Shown: one piece after another, positions 7,737 through 15,611 of the stretch
How positions within the stretch are numbered: the first letter of the stretch is position 1
Layout: the number at the start of each line of letters is the position of its first letter
The notes under the pieces: generated by a model
What the model was told of the DNA's origin: nothing
The model's input: the letters and a program-made list of their open reading frames with translations, nothing else
The model's database searches: none
Origin: Myxococcales bacterium
GTDB lineage: Bacteria; Myxococcota_A; Polyangia; Polyangiales; JAFGIB01
Direction: 5' to 3'
Length of the DNA: 64,000 bases
Assembly: GCA_029880325.1 (NCBI GenBank)
Contig: JAOUOP010000014.1
Location: 1-64,000 of the forward strand
Made by a program: the position numbers and the translations under genes

Positions 7737-9062
7737 CTACCGCAACTCGTCGATCGCCTGCGCCAGCGTCTCGAACAGCGGCTCGACCTGCTCCTTCTCG
7801 AGGCACGAGAACGCGATGCGCAGATCGTGCTCACCGGTGGCGATCAACCCCACCTGATGGGCATCGAGCAGGTGCGTGCGAAGGCGCTCGGCGCCGACGC
7901 CGCGGACCTTGATCAGCATGAAATAGCCGCTGTTGAAGGGATACATCTCGAAGTAGTCGGCGTACTTCGAGTCGCGCGCGACGCGGTAGACCTCCTGGGC
8001 CCGCGCCTGCAACAGCTGCCTCTTTTCGCTGCGCTCGGCGTCGATGCTGTCGGCGCCCAGGGCGCGCTCCACCAGGGTCTGGGAGAGCTGGGGGCTGTTG
8101 CTGATGCTGGCGCGGATGTCGCCGCGGGTCTTGGCGTCGAGCACTTCGTTGACCACGTCGGCGGTCTCGACGCGCCCCGGGCCGAAGCTGATGAAGCCGC
8201 AGCGCAGGCCCCAAACGAAGAGTTCCTTGGTGGCGCCGTCGAGTTTCACCGCCAGCAGGTTCGGGTGCAGGTTCGACAGCGCCCCGAACAGCGACTCGGT
8301 CATGGAAGGACCGCCCAGGTGGTAGAAGAGCCCGAAATAGGCGTCGTCGCAGAGCACCACCAGCCGCGTGCCGGCCTCGGCGCGCGCCTTCAGGGCTGCC
8401 ACCACGGCCTGCCCTTCGGCGTCGGTCAGCATGTAGCCGGTGGGGTTATTGGGAAAGTTCAGCACCACGATCAGCTTGTCGCGCTCGGCCGCCTCCGCCT
8501 CCATGGCGCTCGCGAGCCCGGCCACATTGAAGCCGCCGTCGGCGAAAAACGGATAGGTCTGGATGCGCGCGCCCAGGCGCACCTCGTAGCCCAGGCGGTA
8601 GTTGCCCCACAGCTGGTCGGGCACGATCACGCGGTCGCCGGGATCGATGAAGAGGTCGCCGGCGATGGACAGCCCGTGGGTGATGGCGCTGGTGACGATG
8701 GGCAGGCCCACCTTCTTGCCGCGCTGGGAGGGGTTTTCCGCAAGCTGCTTGTCGCGCCAGGCCTCGCGCAGGCCTTGGCGGCCGGCGGGCGGCGCGTAGG
8801 TGAAGGCCTGGGCCGGATCGATGGCATCGACGGCGCTGGCCACCGACGGCAGCACCATGGGACCGTCGCCCTCGGTGGCGATTCCGATGGTTGCGTTGAT
8901 GCGCTTGCCCTTCTGCTTGGCCTCGGCCCCCTGGGAGAGAATGCCCTTGGGGAAGTAGAGCCGCTTGCCCAGCGCCGAGAGCATCGACAGCACCTCGGGG
9001 GCGGCTTCGGCCAGGCGTTCGTTGAGTGCCACGGCCAGCGGATTGAGCACGTCGTCCGACAT
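7737..9062 (-). CDS. PLP-dependent aminotransferase, class I/II
   Basis: 441 residues from the ATG at 9062, with GAGG seven bases upstream; the frame continues further upstream but there it is antisense to mutM. Fold type I features: NFPNNPTGYMLTDAEG (about 200-215, the conserved N-P-T-G), CDDAYFGLFYH (about 245, the Asp/Tyr pair contacting PLP), and DGATKELFVWGLRCGFI (about 273-289), where the Lys forms the Schiff base. It is longer than typical aspartate aminotransferases and starts with an unusual helical section. The substrate cannot be named. Cytoplasmic. A single gene with its own promoter. Confidence 0.85.
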   Translation of the reverse strand: MSDDVLNPLAVALNERLAEAAPEVLSMLSALGKRLYFPKGILSQGAEAKQKGKRINATIGIATEGDGPMVLPSVASAVDAIDPAQAFTYAPPAGRQGLREAWRDKQLAENPSQRGKKVGLPIVTSAITHGLSIAGDLFIDPGDRVIVPDQLWGNYRLGYEVRLGARIQTYPFFADGGFNVAGLASAMEAEAAERDKLIVVLNFPNNPTGYMLTDAEGQAVVAALKARAEAGTRLVVLCDDAYFGLFYHLGGPSMTESLFGALSNLHPNLLAVKLDGATKELFVWGLRCGFISFGPGRVETADVVNEVLDAKTRGDIRASISNSPQLSQTLVERALGADSIDAERSEKRQLLQARAQEVYRVARDSKYADYFEMYPFNSGYFMLIKVRGVGAERLRTHLLDAHQVGLIATGEHDLRIAFSCLEKEQVEPLFETLAQAIDELR

Positions 9063-9091
9063 CGGGAGCCTCACTTTGAGCAGTTGGCCGG

Positions 9092-9120
9092 AGTGTAGGG
9101 AGCGGGGTGGCCGACGCAAG
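9092..9120 (-). promoter_or_regulatory. Likely sigma-70-type promoter for the aminotransferase
   Basis: On the minus strand CTTGCG (9120-9115) and TACACT (9097-9092) are separated by 17 bases, and the start codon lies 29 bases further on. The spacing is standard, and TACACT also stands before other minus-strand genes in the window. Confidence 0.45.
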
Positions 9121-9200
9121 CGTTTTGGCGCGGCCGGGTTTGCGCCCTGACTTGGACCCCGGCTTGCACAAGACGGCCAGCGCGGCCACAGTCGCGCGCG

Positions 9201-9917
9201 ATGAGCGAGTTGATTCTGGTGCGGCACGGTCAGGCCGCGGCCTTCAGCGAAAACTCCGACCGCCTGACCGAGCTCGGACAGCGCCAGGCCGAGGCCCTGG
9301 GGCACTACCTGGTGGCCCGCGGCGTGGAAGTGGACGAGGTGCACAGCGGCACCCTGGAGCGCCAGCGCCACACCGAGGCCCTGGTCGGCGAACTCTATCG
9401 GAAGGCCGGGCGCAGCTGGCCCGAGGCCCAGAGGAACGCCGGCTGGAACGAGTACGACTCGGGCGGCGTCACCAGGCGCCTGGCACCGCTTTTGGCCGCG
9501 CGCGACCCGGGCTTCGCCGCCCTGCAGGCCGACTTCCAGACCCACGCCGGCAGCCGCCAACAAAACCGCTACTTCCAGCGCATGTTCGAAGCGCTGATGG
9601 CAGCCTGGGTCGAGGGCAGCCTGACCCATCCCGAGGTGGAGTCCTTCGCCGACTTCCATGCCCGCGTGCGCGCCGCCCGCGACCGCATCATCGACGCCGA
9701 GGGCAGCCGGCGCGTGCTGGTCTTTTCGTCGGGCGGCCCCATCGGCGTGTGCGTGCAGCTGGCCCTGGAGGCGCCGCTTGCCGCCGCCATCAAGACCAAC
9801 TGGCGCGTGAAAAACGGCTCGCTCACCGAGTTCATCTTCTCGCGCGGGCGGCTCTCGCTCGATGCCTTCAACCGCATCCCGCACCTGGACGATCCGGCGC
9901 TGCAGAGCTTCCGGTAG
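9201..9917 (+). CDS. Histidine phosphatase family protein (phosphoglycerate-mutase-like)
   Basis: 238 residues. The N-terminus MSELILVRHGQAAAF contains the R-H-G motif with the phospho-accepting His. The second conserved Arg is in HSGTLERQRHTEALV, and the late His position is replaced by the region VFSSGGPIGVCVQLAL, which in many members reads SHGG. Here the expected His of that motif is Ser, so catalysis may be altered. Cytoplasmic. Six bases separate it from mutM, so the two are probably cotranscribed. The substrate is unknown. Confidence 0.8.
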   Translation: MSELILVRHGQAAAFSENSDRLTELGQRQAEALGHYLVARGVEVDEVHSGTLERQRHTEALVGELYRKAGRSWPEAQRNAGWNEYDSGGVTRRLAPLLAARDPGFAALQADFQTHAGSRQQNRYFQRMFEALMAAWVEGSLTHPEVESFADFHARVRAARDRIIDAEGSRRVLVFSSGGPIGVCVQLALEAPLAAAIKTNWRVKNGSLTEFIFSRGRLSLDAFNRIPHLDDPALQSFR

Positions 9918-9923
9918 CGCGCC

Positions 9924-10802
9924 ATGCCCGAGCTGCCCGAGGTCGAGATCACGCGGCAGAAGCTCGCGCCGCTTCTGTGCGGTCGCACGATCGCGCGCAT
10001 CGAGACCACAGCCGACAGTTATTTCTTCCTGACCCCGCCGGCGCAACTCAAACGCGCGCTGTCGGGCCGCCGCGTCGAGGCGCTGAACCGGCGCGGCAAA
10101 TACCTGCTGGCCGAGCTCGACGACGGCGCGCGCCTGCTCTTGCACCTGGGCATGACCGGGCAGCTCTTCGCCGACGGCGTCAGCAGCGTGCGCCTGCTGA
10201 CGGGCACGGGCAAAGGCAGCCTTGCCCCCGACGCCCAGGCGAAGGGCTTTACGCCCGACGCCCACACCCACCTGCGTTTGCACTTCGACGACGGCGGCCC
10301 CGCGGTTTACTTCCGCGACGCGCGCAAGTTCGGCAAGGTGGAGCTGCTCGCCGCTGGCGCCCGCTGCGCGCGTCTCGAGCGCCTCGGCCCCGACGCGCTC
10401 GAGACCCGCGGCGCCGAACTCCACGCGGCTGCCAAAAAGCGCAAGGCGCCCATCAAGAGCGTGCTGCTCGACCAGGCGGTGCTCGCCGGCGTCGGCAACA
10501 TCTACGCCGACGAGGCGCTCTTTCGCGCCGGCATCCGACCGCGCACCGCCGCCCGGCGCCTGAGCCAGCTCCAGTGCGAGCGACTGGTCGAAGCGCTGCA
10601 AGCAGTCATGCTGCGCTCCATCGAGACCGGCGGCAGCTCCATCAGCGACTACGTGCAGCCCGACGGCCAAGACGGCGGCTACCAGGACGAACGCCGCGTC
10701 TACGCCCGCGAGGGGCTGCCATGCCTGCAGTGCGAAACGCCGATCCGCCGCATCGTGATCGGCCAGCGCAGCAGCTGCTACTGCCCCCACTGCCAGCGCT
10801 GA
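9924..10802 (+). CDS. mutM: Formamidopyrimidine-DNA glycosylase (Fpg/MutM)
   Basis: 292 residues, starting MPELPEVEITRQKL. Pro2 is the Schiff-base nucleophile and Glu3 the general acid of the Fpg/Nei fold. LNRRGKYLLAEL and LLHLGMTGQL are the conserved second block, with the Lys that contacts DNA. The helix-two-turn-helix region reads LLDQAVLAGVGNIYADEALF, and the C-terminal zinc finger has C-x2-C (CLQC) and CPHC. The enzyme excises oxidised purines such as 8-oxoG and cuts the strand. A Nei-like specificity is less likely given the start. A small hairpin GCGGC-TCTC-GCCGC follows at 10808-10821. Confidence 0.93.
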   Translation: MPELPEVEITRQKLAPLLCGRTIARIETTADSYFFLTPPAQLKRALSGRRVEALNRRGKYLLAELDDGARLLLHLGMTGQLFADGVSSVRLLTGTGKGSLAPDAQAKGFTPDAHTHLRLHFDDGGPAVYFRDARKFGKVELLAAGARCARLERLGPDALETRGAELHAAAKKRKAPIKSVLLDQAVLAGVGNIYADEALFRAGIRPRTAARRLSQLQCERLVEALQAVMLRSIETGGSSISDYVQPDGQDGGYQDERRVYAREGLPCLQCETPIRRIVIGQRSSCYCPHCQR

Positions 10803-10848
10803 AAAACGCGGCTCTCGCCGCATCGCGACGTCCCCATTTGCGGCCAAC

Positions 10849-10860
10849 CCTAATCTTAGG
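10849..10860. promoter_or_regulatory. Palindrome CCTAA-TC-TTAGG overlapping a -10-like hexamer
   Basis: A perfect 12-bp palindrome lies between mutM and the sugar-dehydrogenase gene and contains TAATCT, which could be a -10. It is about 90 bases before the ATG at 10954. A repressor site over a promoter is possible; there is no further support. Confidence 0.25.
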
Positions 10861-10953
10861 AGGGGATTGGCGACGAGCCGGAAGTCGAGCTAAGGGTCAC
10901 ACAGGGTGGACATTGTGCTGATAGGTGGTGTTGTGAACGGTGAAATCAAAAAC

Positions 10954-12432
10954 ATGAAAGAATGGGCCCTCGTGCTCGCTGCGGCGGTGTTGCTGCTGAC
11001 CGGCGCGTGCGGCGAAGACTCGGGTGGCGGCGTGAACGTCGGCGCCCCACAGGCCGGCACCGGTGGACTGACGCCGACCCCGGTGGGCAGCGGCACCGGC
11101 GGGACCCTGGGCATGACCAACACGGCGCCCCAGCCCGTCGGTACGGGAGGCACGGGAGCCACCGGCGCCACCGACAACGTCCAGATGGCCGCCGGCGCGG
11201 GCGGCGCGGCCGGGATGATGACGGCGCCTCCCACCAGCGGCAACAGCTGCACCGGAACGCCGCCGCCGAGCGTCAACCTCACCATGGTCGCCGACGGCCT
11301 GGTGGGCCCCACCCACATGGCCCAGGCCCCCGACGACCCCACGCGCCTCTACGTCACCGAGCAGCGCGGCACCGTGCGCGTGATCGAAAACGGCGTGCTC
11401 AGCTCGAGCTTCGCCCTCGACCTGCGGGACGCCGCCGTGGGCGCGGTCGATGCCACCGAGATCACGCCTGGCTACGGTGAGGCGGGTCTTTTGGCCATCG
11501 CCTTCGACAAGGATTTCGCCAGCAATCGCCGACTCTTTCTAAGCTACACCTCGCCAGGACTCCGCTACACGCTGGCGTCCTTCACCATGACCACGCCCGG
11601 CACCATCGACGCCGGCTCCTACAAGCAGATCCTGGATTTCCGGCAGTACGCGTTCGTGCCAGGGGTGATATTGGGCACCAACCACATCGGCAGCATGGTC
11701 GCCTGGGGCCCCGACGGCTACCTTTACGTCAGCCGTGGCGACGGCGGCGGCGAACGTGACGCCCAGATGTCGGGCCAGGACACCAGCGACGACCTCTGCT
11801 CGATCCTGCGCATCGACCCCGACACCTACCCCACCCCGGTCGCGGGCAACCACGATGGCCACGTCTGGAACTACGGTTTCCGCAACCCCTGGCGCTTCAG
11901 CTTCGACCGCGTCACCGGCGACATGTACATCGGCGACGTGGGCCAGGACATCGGCAGCGGCTACGAAGAGATCAACGTCGAGCCGCCGGGCGTGCCGGGC
12001 CGCAACTACGGCTGGCGCGCCCTCGACATCCTGGGCGATCCAGCCCAGGGCCCCTGCTCGGGAGACTGCGGCGGCACCACCGGCCCCGCCCTGGCCTACC
12101 CGATCACCGCCGAAGCCAACTCCGTCATCGGAGGTTATGTCTACCGCGGCGCGGCAATCGCGGGCCTGACCGGCCGCTACATCTGGGCCGACTGGAGCGA
12201 GCGGGTGCTCAAGAGCTTCGTCTACAGCGGCGAAGTGAACGGCCAGCCCACAATCTGCGACGACTTCGAGTTGGGTATCACGGTGCCCATGAAGGTACGC
12301 TCCTTCGCTGAAGACGCGGCCGGCGAGATCTACGTGCTCGCAGGTGGTGAAGGCAGCCAGGTGTCGGTCGGCGTGGAGATGGCCGGCGCTTCGGTAAACG
12401 TTCCCGGCGCTATCTTCCGCATCGACCCCTGA
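10954..12432 (+). CDS. Lipoprotein, glucose/sorbosone dehydrogenase-like (PQQ-type beta-propeller)
   Basis: 492 residues from the ATG at 10954; in-frame GTG codons further upstream are less likely. The lipobox is LLTGAC, followed by a Gly/Thr/Pro-rich stalk (to about 105). The rest is a soluble aldose/sorbosone dehydrogenase propeller: PTHMAQAPDDPTRLYVTEQR, GLLAIAFDKDF, HIGSMVAWGPDGYLYVSRGD, YGFRNPWRFSFD, GDMYIGDVGQD and GRNYGWRALD are its hallmark strands. Such enzymes oxidise sugars with PQQ in the periplasm, though many homologues have unknown substrates. It is anchored to a membrane by lipid. The next gene, also a lipoprotein, follows after 17 bases, suggesting a shared function. Confidence 0.85.
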   Translation: MKEWALVLAAAVLLLTGACGEDSGGGVNVGAPQAGTGGLTPTPVGSGTGGTLGMTNTAPQPVGTGGTGATGATDNVQMAAGAGGAAGMMTAPPTSGNSCTGTPPPSVNLTMVADGLVGPTHMAQAPDDPTRLYVTEQRGTVRVIENGVLSSSFALDLRDAAVGAVDATEITPGYGEAGLLAIAFDKDFASNRRLFLSYTSPGLRYTLASFTMTTPGTIDAGSYKQILDFRQYAFVPGVILGTNHIGSMVAWGPDGYLYVSRGDGGGERDAQMSGQDTSDDLCSILRIDPDTYPTPVAGNHDGHVWNYGFRNPWRFSFDRVTGDMYIGDVGQDIGSGYEEINVEPPGVPGRNYGWRALDILGDPAQGPCSGDCGGTTGPALAYPITAEANSVIGGYVYRGAAIAGLTGRYIWADWSERVLKSFVYSGEVNGQPTICDDFELGITVPMKVRSFAEDAAGEIYVLAGGEGSQVSVGVEMAGASVNVPGAIFRIDP

Positions 12433-12449
12433 GCAGAAGAGCCCTGAGC

Positions 12450-13136
12450 ATGAAGCGAAGTTTGGTGAAACGCCGCGGTCTGATACTCGGCCCATTGCTG
12501 TTACCGGTACTGCTGGGCCTGACTGCCTGCGAAGAGGACACGCCCGAGGGCACGATGCTGGTCAACACACCGACCGGCGGCAGCGCCGCCATGACCAGCA
12601 CAAGCCCCGTTGGCACTGGCGGCACAGGCGGGCCGGCTGCAGCGACCGCCGGCGGCGCGGGTGGTGATACAGGCGGCGCGGGTGGTGATACAGGCGGCGC
12701 GGGTGGTGATACAGGCGGCGCGGGCGGCGCGGGCGGCGCGGCCGGCACTGGTATGGACACCACCCCGGGCGGTCCCAGCGGCGATCCCACCTTCACCGCC
12801 ATCTACGACGAGATCCTCACCAAGGGCGAGGTGGGCAACTGCATGGCGGGCTACTGCCACGGCGCCGCTCCGACCTCCATGGGCAACGGCAACCTGCAAA
12901 TCACGGCCAGCGACAAGCAGGGCGCCTACGACAACCTGGTGAACGTGGTCTCGACCAGCGAGCTGTGCGCCGGCGCTACCTTGGTCATCCCCGGCGACTC
13001 GGCGGGTAGCCTGCTCCTGCAAAAGTTCAGCGCGCCCCCGCCCTGCGGCCTGCAGATGCCCGTGGGCATGACGCTCACCGAAGCCCAGATCACCCAGATC
13101 GCGACCTGGATCGACAACGGCGCCATGAACGACTGA
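12450..13136 (+). CDS. Lipoprotein with Gly-rich stalk and CxxxxCH motif
   Basis: 228 residues. A basic signal peptide ends in the lipobox LGLTAC. Residues about 40-105 are a low-complexity stalk of GGAGGDT units encoded by a DNA tandem repeat. The C-terminal 120 residues contain NCMAGYCHGAA, a C-x4-C-H motif, then CAGATLVIPGDSAGSLLLQKF, CGLQMPVG and ITQIATWIDNGAMND. This pattern resembles the Planctomycete/myxobacterial cytochrome-like domain (PSCyt1 group), where CxxCH-type motifs bind haem; the four-residue spacing is unusual. It could accept electrons from the neighbouring sugar dehydrogenase. That link is inferred from position. Confidence 0.7.
   Translation: MKRSLVKRRGLILGPLLLPVLLGLTACEEDTPEGTMLVNTPTGGSAAMTSTSPVGTGGTGGPAAATAGGAGGDTGGAGGDTGGAGGDTGGAGGAGGAAGTGMDTTPGGPSGDPTFTAIYDEILTKGEVGNCMAGYCHGAAPTSMGNGNLQITASDKQGAYDNLVNVVSTSELCAGATLVIPGDSAGSLLLQKFSAPPPCGLQMPVGMTLTEAQITQIATWIDNGAMND
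12651..12740 (+). repeat. 21-bp tandem repeat inside the lipoprotein stalk
   Basis: Three identical 21-bp units (12651-12671, 12672-12692, 12693-12713), each encoding GGAGGDT, are followed by three 9-bp GGCGGCGCG units encoding GGA. Identity at the DNA level indicates recent slippage. Stalk length is therefore likely to vary between strains. Confidence 0.85.
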
Positions 13137-13146
13137 GAGCCCCGGC

Positions 13147-14001
13147 TCAGCCGGGTTCGCGCACCACCGGATCGTTCAAATAGGTGTCGGTCAGGCGCCG
13201 GCGCTTGCCCACGAACGGCAGCAGCCGCGCAGGTGAGGTCAGCAGCCGCAGCGTGGACTCGCCACCCTTGTGGGCATAGGCCGAGGCCACCAGCGCCGCT
13301 CGGCTGGCCGAAGACAGCTCCGAAAGCGGCTGCTCGAGCACGCCCATGCGCAAAAGCCGCGTCTCGGCGCACTGCAGGCACAGGGCCAGAAAGTCCGGCA
13401 GGCGCTCGAGTACGGGATGGTCCGGCAGCCGCGACTGCATGAAGCCGGCCAGCCTGCGCACGCCCCACATCCACACCAGCGACAGACCCAGAAGCCGCTT
13501 GCGCAGGGCTTCGTCGCCCGCGATCAGCGCCATCGTCTGACACTCGCCGAAGTCCACGTGGCTCTCTTCCTGGCGCACGGCGCGCTCCAAAATCGCCACC
13601 GACTCGGGATGATCGAGGGTGTCGATGACGGCGTAGAACGCCATCAGAACAAAGCCCTCGCCCAGCGCCATCTCGGTGGCCACGTGCTCGGCCCAGCTGC
13701 CGCCCATCATGCCCGTGGCCAACATGCGCACCACCGGATGGGCCGGCTGGGGCGTAAGCTCGAGCATGCCCATGATGCTGACCATGTTGCCCACATGCTG
13801 CAGCTCTTCGATGGCCTGCTTGGCCAAAAAGCGCGCCGCCGAAAGGTCCGGCGCATCGTAGAGCCACTGGCCGATCTGGATGCCGGTCACCTCGCCGTAG
13901 AGGAATTGGTTCATGATCCAGGCGAGGATCTCGCGGTCGGCCGCGGGATCGAGCCTGTGACCCCCGAAGTCGAGCGACATCTCCTCGCGCGTGAGCAGCA
14001 T
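13147..14001 (-). CDS. Ferritin-like di-iron protein
   Basis: 284 residues from the ATG at 14001, with GGGAGA ten bases upstream. Two E-E-x-x-H motifs on separate helices, AIEELQHVGNM (about 62-72) and RQEESHVDFGE (about 148-158), together with MNQFLYGEVTG and EMALGEGFVLMAF, give the metal-ligand pattern of a four-helix di-iron fold. Relatives are ferritin-like oxygenases or hydroxylases and rubrerythrin-type proteins; the reaction here is unknown. The C-terminal 100 residues are helical and specific to this subgroup. It converges on the lipoprotein gene with ten bases between the stops. Confidence 0.75.
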   Translation of the reverse strand: MLLTREEMSLDFGGHRLDPAADREILAWIMNQFLYGEVTGIQIGQWLYDAPDLSAARFLAKQAIEELQHVGNMVSIMGMLELTPQPAHPVVRMLATGMMGGSWAEHVATEMALGEGFVLMAFYAVIDTLDHPESVAILERAVRQEESHVDFGECQTMALIAGDEALRKRLLGLSLVWMWGVRRLAGFMQSRLPDHPVLERLPDFLALCLQCAETRLLRMGVLEQPLSELSSASRAALVASAYAHKGGESTLRLLTSPARLLPFVGKRRRLTDTYLNDPVVREPG

Positions 14002-14046
14002 CGCCTGAAGTCTCCCGCGGCCAGCGGGCGCGCGCAAGCTCGGCTC

Positions 14047-14802
14047 TCAGGGCATGGCGCCGGCACCGGCGGCGCCGCCGCGGCCGCTGCCCGCACCATC
14101 GCCGGCCGCGGTCACGCCGCCACCGCCGCCCGAACCGCAGACGTTGCTGCAGGTGCTGCCCGCGTCACAATCGGCCGCCCGCTGACCATTGCACTCGACG
14201 TGGCAGGGCTCGCTGCCGCCGCAGATCACGTCGCAGATGGCAGTCCCTTCACACACGGCCGTGCAGCCGCCCTTGGGGCAGTCGATGGCGCAAGCGCTGG
14301 TGCCCGTGCAACTGATGGTGGAACCGGTGTCGAGCTTGACGTTGCAGTCGCTGCCGCCGGCGCAGGAGACTTCGCTGTCGACACCGGTCTCGAGATTACA
14401 CTCGCTGGAGCCGGCGCAGTCGAGGGTGCAGTTGGACTCGCAGCTGCCCTCGCACAGGGATTGGGCGTTGCAGCTGGTGGTGCAGCCGGTGCCGCAGGTC
14501 AGGTCGCAGGTGTTCTTCGACTCGCAGCTGAAGCTGACGTTGTCCGGCGGCGGCGGTGCCCCGCTGCCCTCGGCAGTGCCCACCAGCACGCCGCCCTGTC
14601 CATCCCCCGAACCGCTGCCCTCGGCGGCGGCGCCAAAGGTGCATGTTCCTCCAGCCTCGCAGGTACAACTGCTGCCCGAGCAGCTGCAGTCGCCCTCACA
14701 GGCCACCTGCGAACCACCGTCGTCGCCACCACAGGCCACGGTGAGCGGGACCACTGAAAGTTGAACGAGGAAAAGGACCAATCCCGGGAGCTTCGCGTTC
14801 AT
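14047..14802 (-). CDS. Cysteine-ladder lipoprotein
   Basis: 251 residues from the ATG at 14802. The signal peptide ends in the lipobox PLTVAC. The mature part contains a Ser/Gly-rich stretch and then about 130 residues in which Cys recurs every 3-7 positions (CDLTCGTGCTTSC, CEGSCESNCTLDC, CAIDCPKGGCTAVC). The periodicity suggests a right-handed beta-solenoid with stacked cysteines, a design common in myxobacterial surface proteins. The C-terminus is a Gly/Ala tail. No enzyme motif is present. It is probably surface-exposed and disulfide-bonded. Confidence 0.7.
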   Translation of the reverse strand: MNAKLPGLVLFLVQLSVVPLTVACGGDDGGSQVACEGDCSCSGSSCTCEAGGTCTFGAAAEGSGSGDGQGGVLVGTAEGSGAPPPPDNVSFSCESKNTCDLTCGTGCTTSCNAQSLCEGSCESNCTLDCAGSSECNLETGVDSEVSCAGGSDCNVKLDTGSTISCTGTSACAIDCPKGGCTAVCEGTAICDVICGGSEPCHVECNGQRAADCDAGSTCSNVCGSGGGGGVTAAGDGAGSGRGGAAGAGAMP

Positions 14803-14808
14803 CTCCCG

Positions 14809-14838
14809 AGTGTAATCGAGCGGCGAGAGCCCTGTCGA
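14809..14838 (-). promoter_or_regulatory. Leaderless promoter for the cysteine-ladder lipoprotein
   Basis: On the minus strand TCGACA (14838-14833) and TACACT (14814-14809) are 18 bases apart. TACACT ends six bases before the ATG at 14802, so the transcript would start at the start codon. Confidence 0.5.
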
Positions 14839-14852
14839 TGAATGCAATTGCC

Positions 14853-15611
14853 TTACCCGAAGGCTTTGGGGACCTCCCCTTGAAGCTCCCGGGCGAGTTG
14901 CAGCCGCGCCGCGCTGCAGTTGCCGACGGGCTGGAGTACAGGACGAAACCGCCAGGCGGCGACGGGGATCAACCCACGGCGACTAAGCTCCAAGTGAAGC
15001 TCGATCTCGCGTTCGGGATCGCGTCGAAAGGCGAAGGGATTGCGGAAGGTGCCGGGCTCGAGCGCCGGGAAGCTCGCGTCACCGGCGGCGATGGCCGCGA
15101 GGATCTCTTGGCCGCGGCGCTCGATGTGGTCGAGGAAGGGCGCGTCGAAGGGCAAAACGCCCGCCCGCGTCGACGGCTCGGCCGCCACCCAGCGCTGCCA
15201 GTCGAAGCCGTAGATGAAGTCGTGCACATAGCGGAAGCGAATCGGCGAGTGAAGGCCGAAGCGGGCCTGCAGGGCGACGAAGCGCGTCGACCAGGCCGAC
15301 AGCGCCTGGGGGGCATCCGGCCCCGCCTGGGCCTGCGTTAGCAGGCAGGCCGCCACGTACTTCAGGTCCCAGAAGATGTTGCCCGGAAAGTGCTCGAGCT
15401 GGCCCAGGGCGATGCGCTCGAGGGCCGTCGCGAATGCCAGCTGCGTCACTTCTGAAAGCACCGGCGTCTGGGCCAAGAGCGCTGCCGCGATGGACGCCAG
15501 GCCCTCGGGCTCGGAGCGCTGCGGATCGAGACTCAAATAGTGGCTCGCCTGCCCTCGAATCGTGACATCGACGCCGGTTAGCCGTTCGCGCGCCACCTGA
15601 CGGGCGTTCAT
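14853..15611 (-). CDS. Conserved hypothetical protein downstream of UbiA
   Basis: 252 residues from the ATG at 15611, which overlaps the UbiA stop by 4 nt (ATGA). The protein is mostly helical, with a conserved-looking block HFPGNIFWDLKYVAACLL near residue 75 and RFRYVHDFIYGFDWQRWV near 125. There are no transmembrane segments or signal peptide. No family is recognised. Its coupling to UbiA and the phosphodiesterase suggests a role in the same prenyl- or phospholipid-related pathway, but that is inference from the operon only. Confidence 0.65.
   Translation of the reverse strand: MNARQVARERLTGVDVTIRGQASHYLSLDPQRSEPEGLASIAAALLAQTPVLSEVTQLAFATALERIALGQLEHFPGNIFWDLKYVAACLLTQAQAGPDAPQALSAWSTRFVALQARFGLHSPIRFRYVHDFIYGFDWQRWVAAEPSTRAGVLPFDAPFLDHIERRGQEILAAIAAGDASFPALEPGTFRNPFAFRRDPEREIELHLELSRRGLIPVAAWRFRPVLQPVGNCSAARLQLARELQGEVPKAFG

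Noticed and set aside
7737..10847. One continuous minus-strand reading frame of over 1000 codons covering the aminotransferase and running on beyond it
   Set aside because: Only the part up to 9062 has a ribosome binding site and homology. The rest is antisense to the phosphatase and mutM genes, which are secure.
12651..12740. Regular short repeats considered as a CRISPR array
   Set aside because: The units are contiguous, without spacers, and lie in frame inside a lipoprotein gene.
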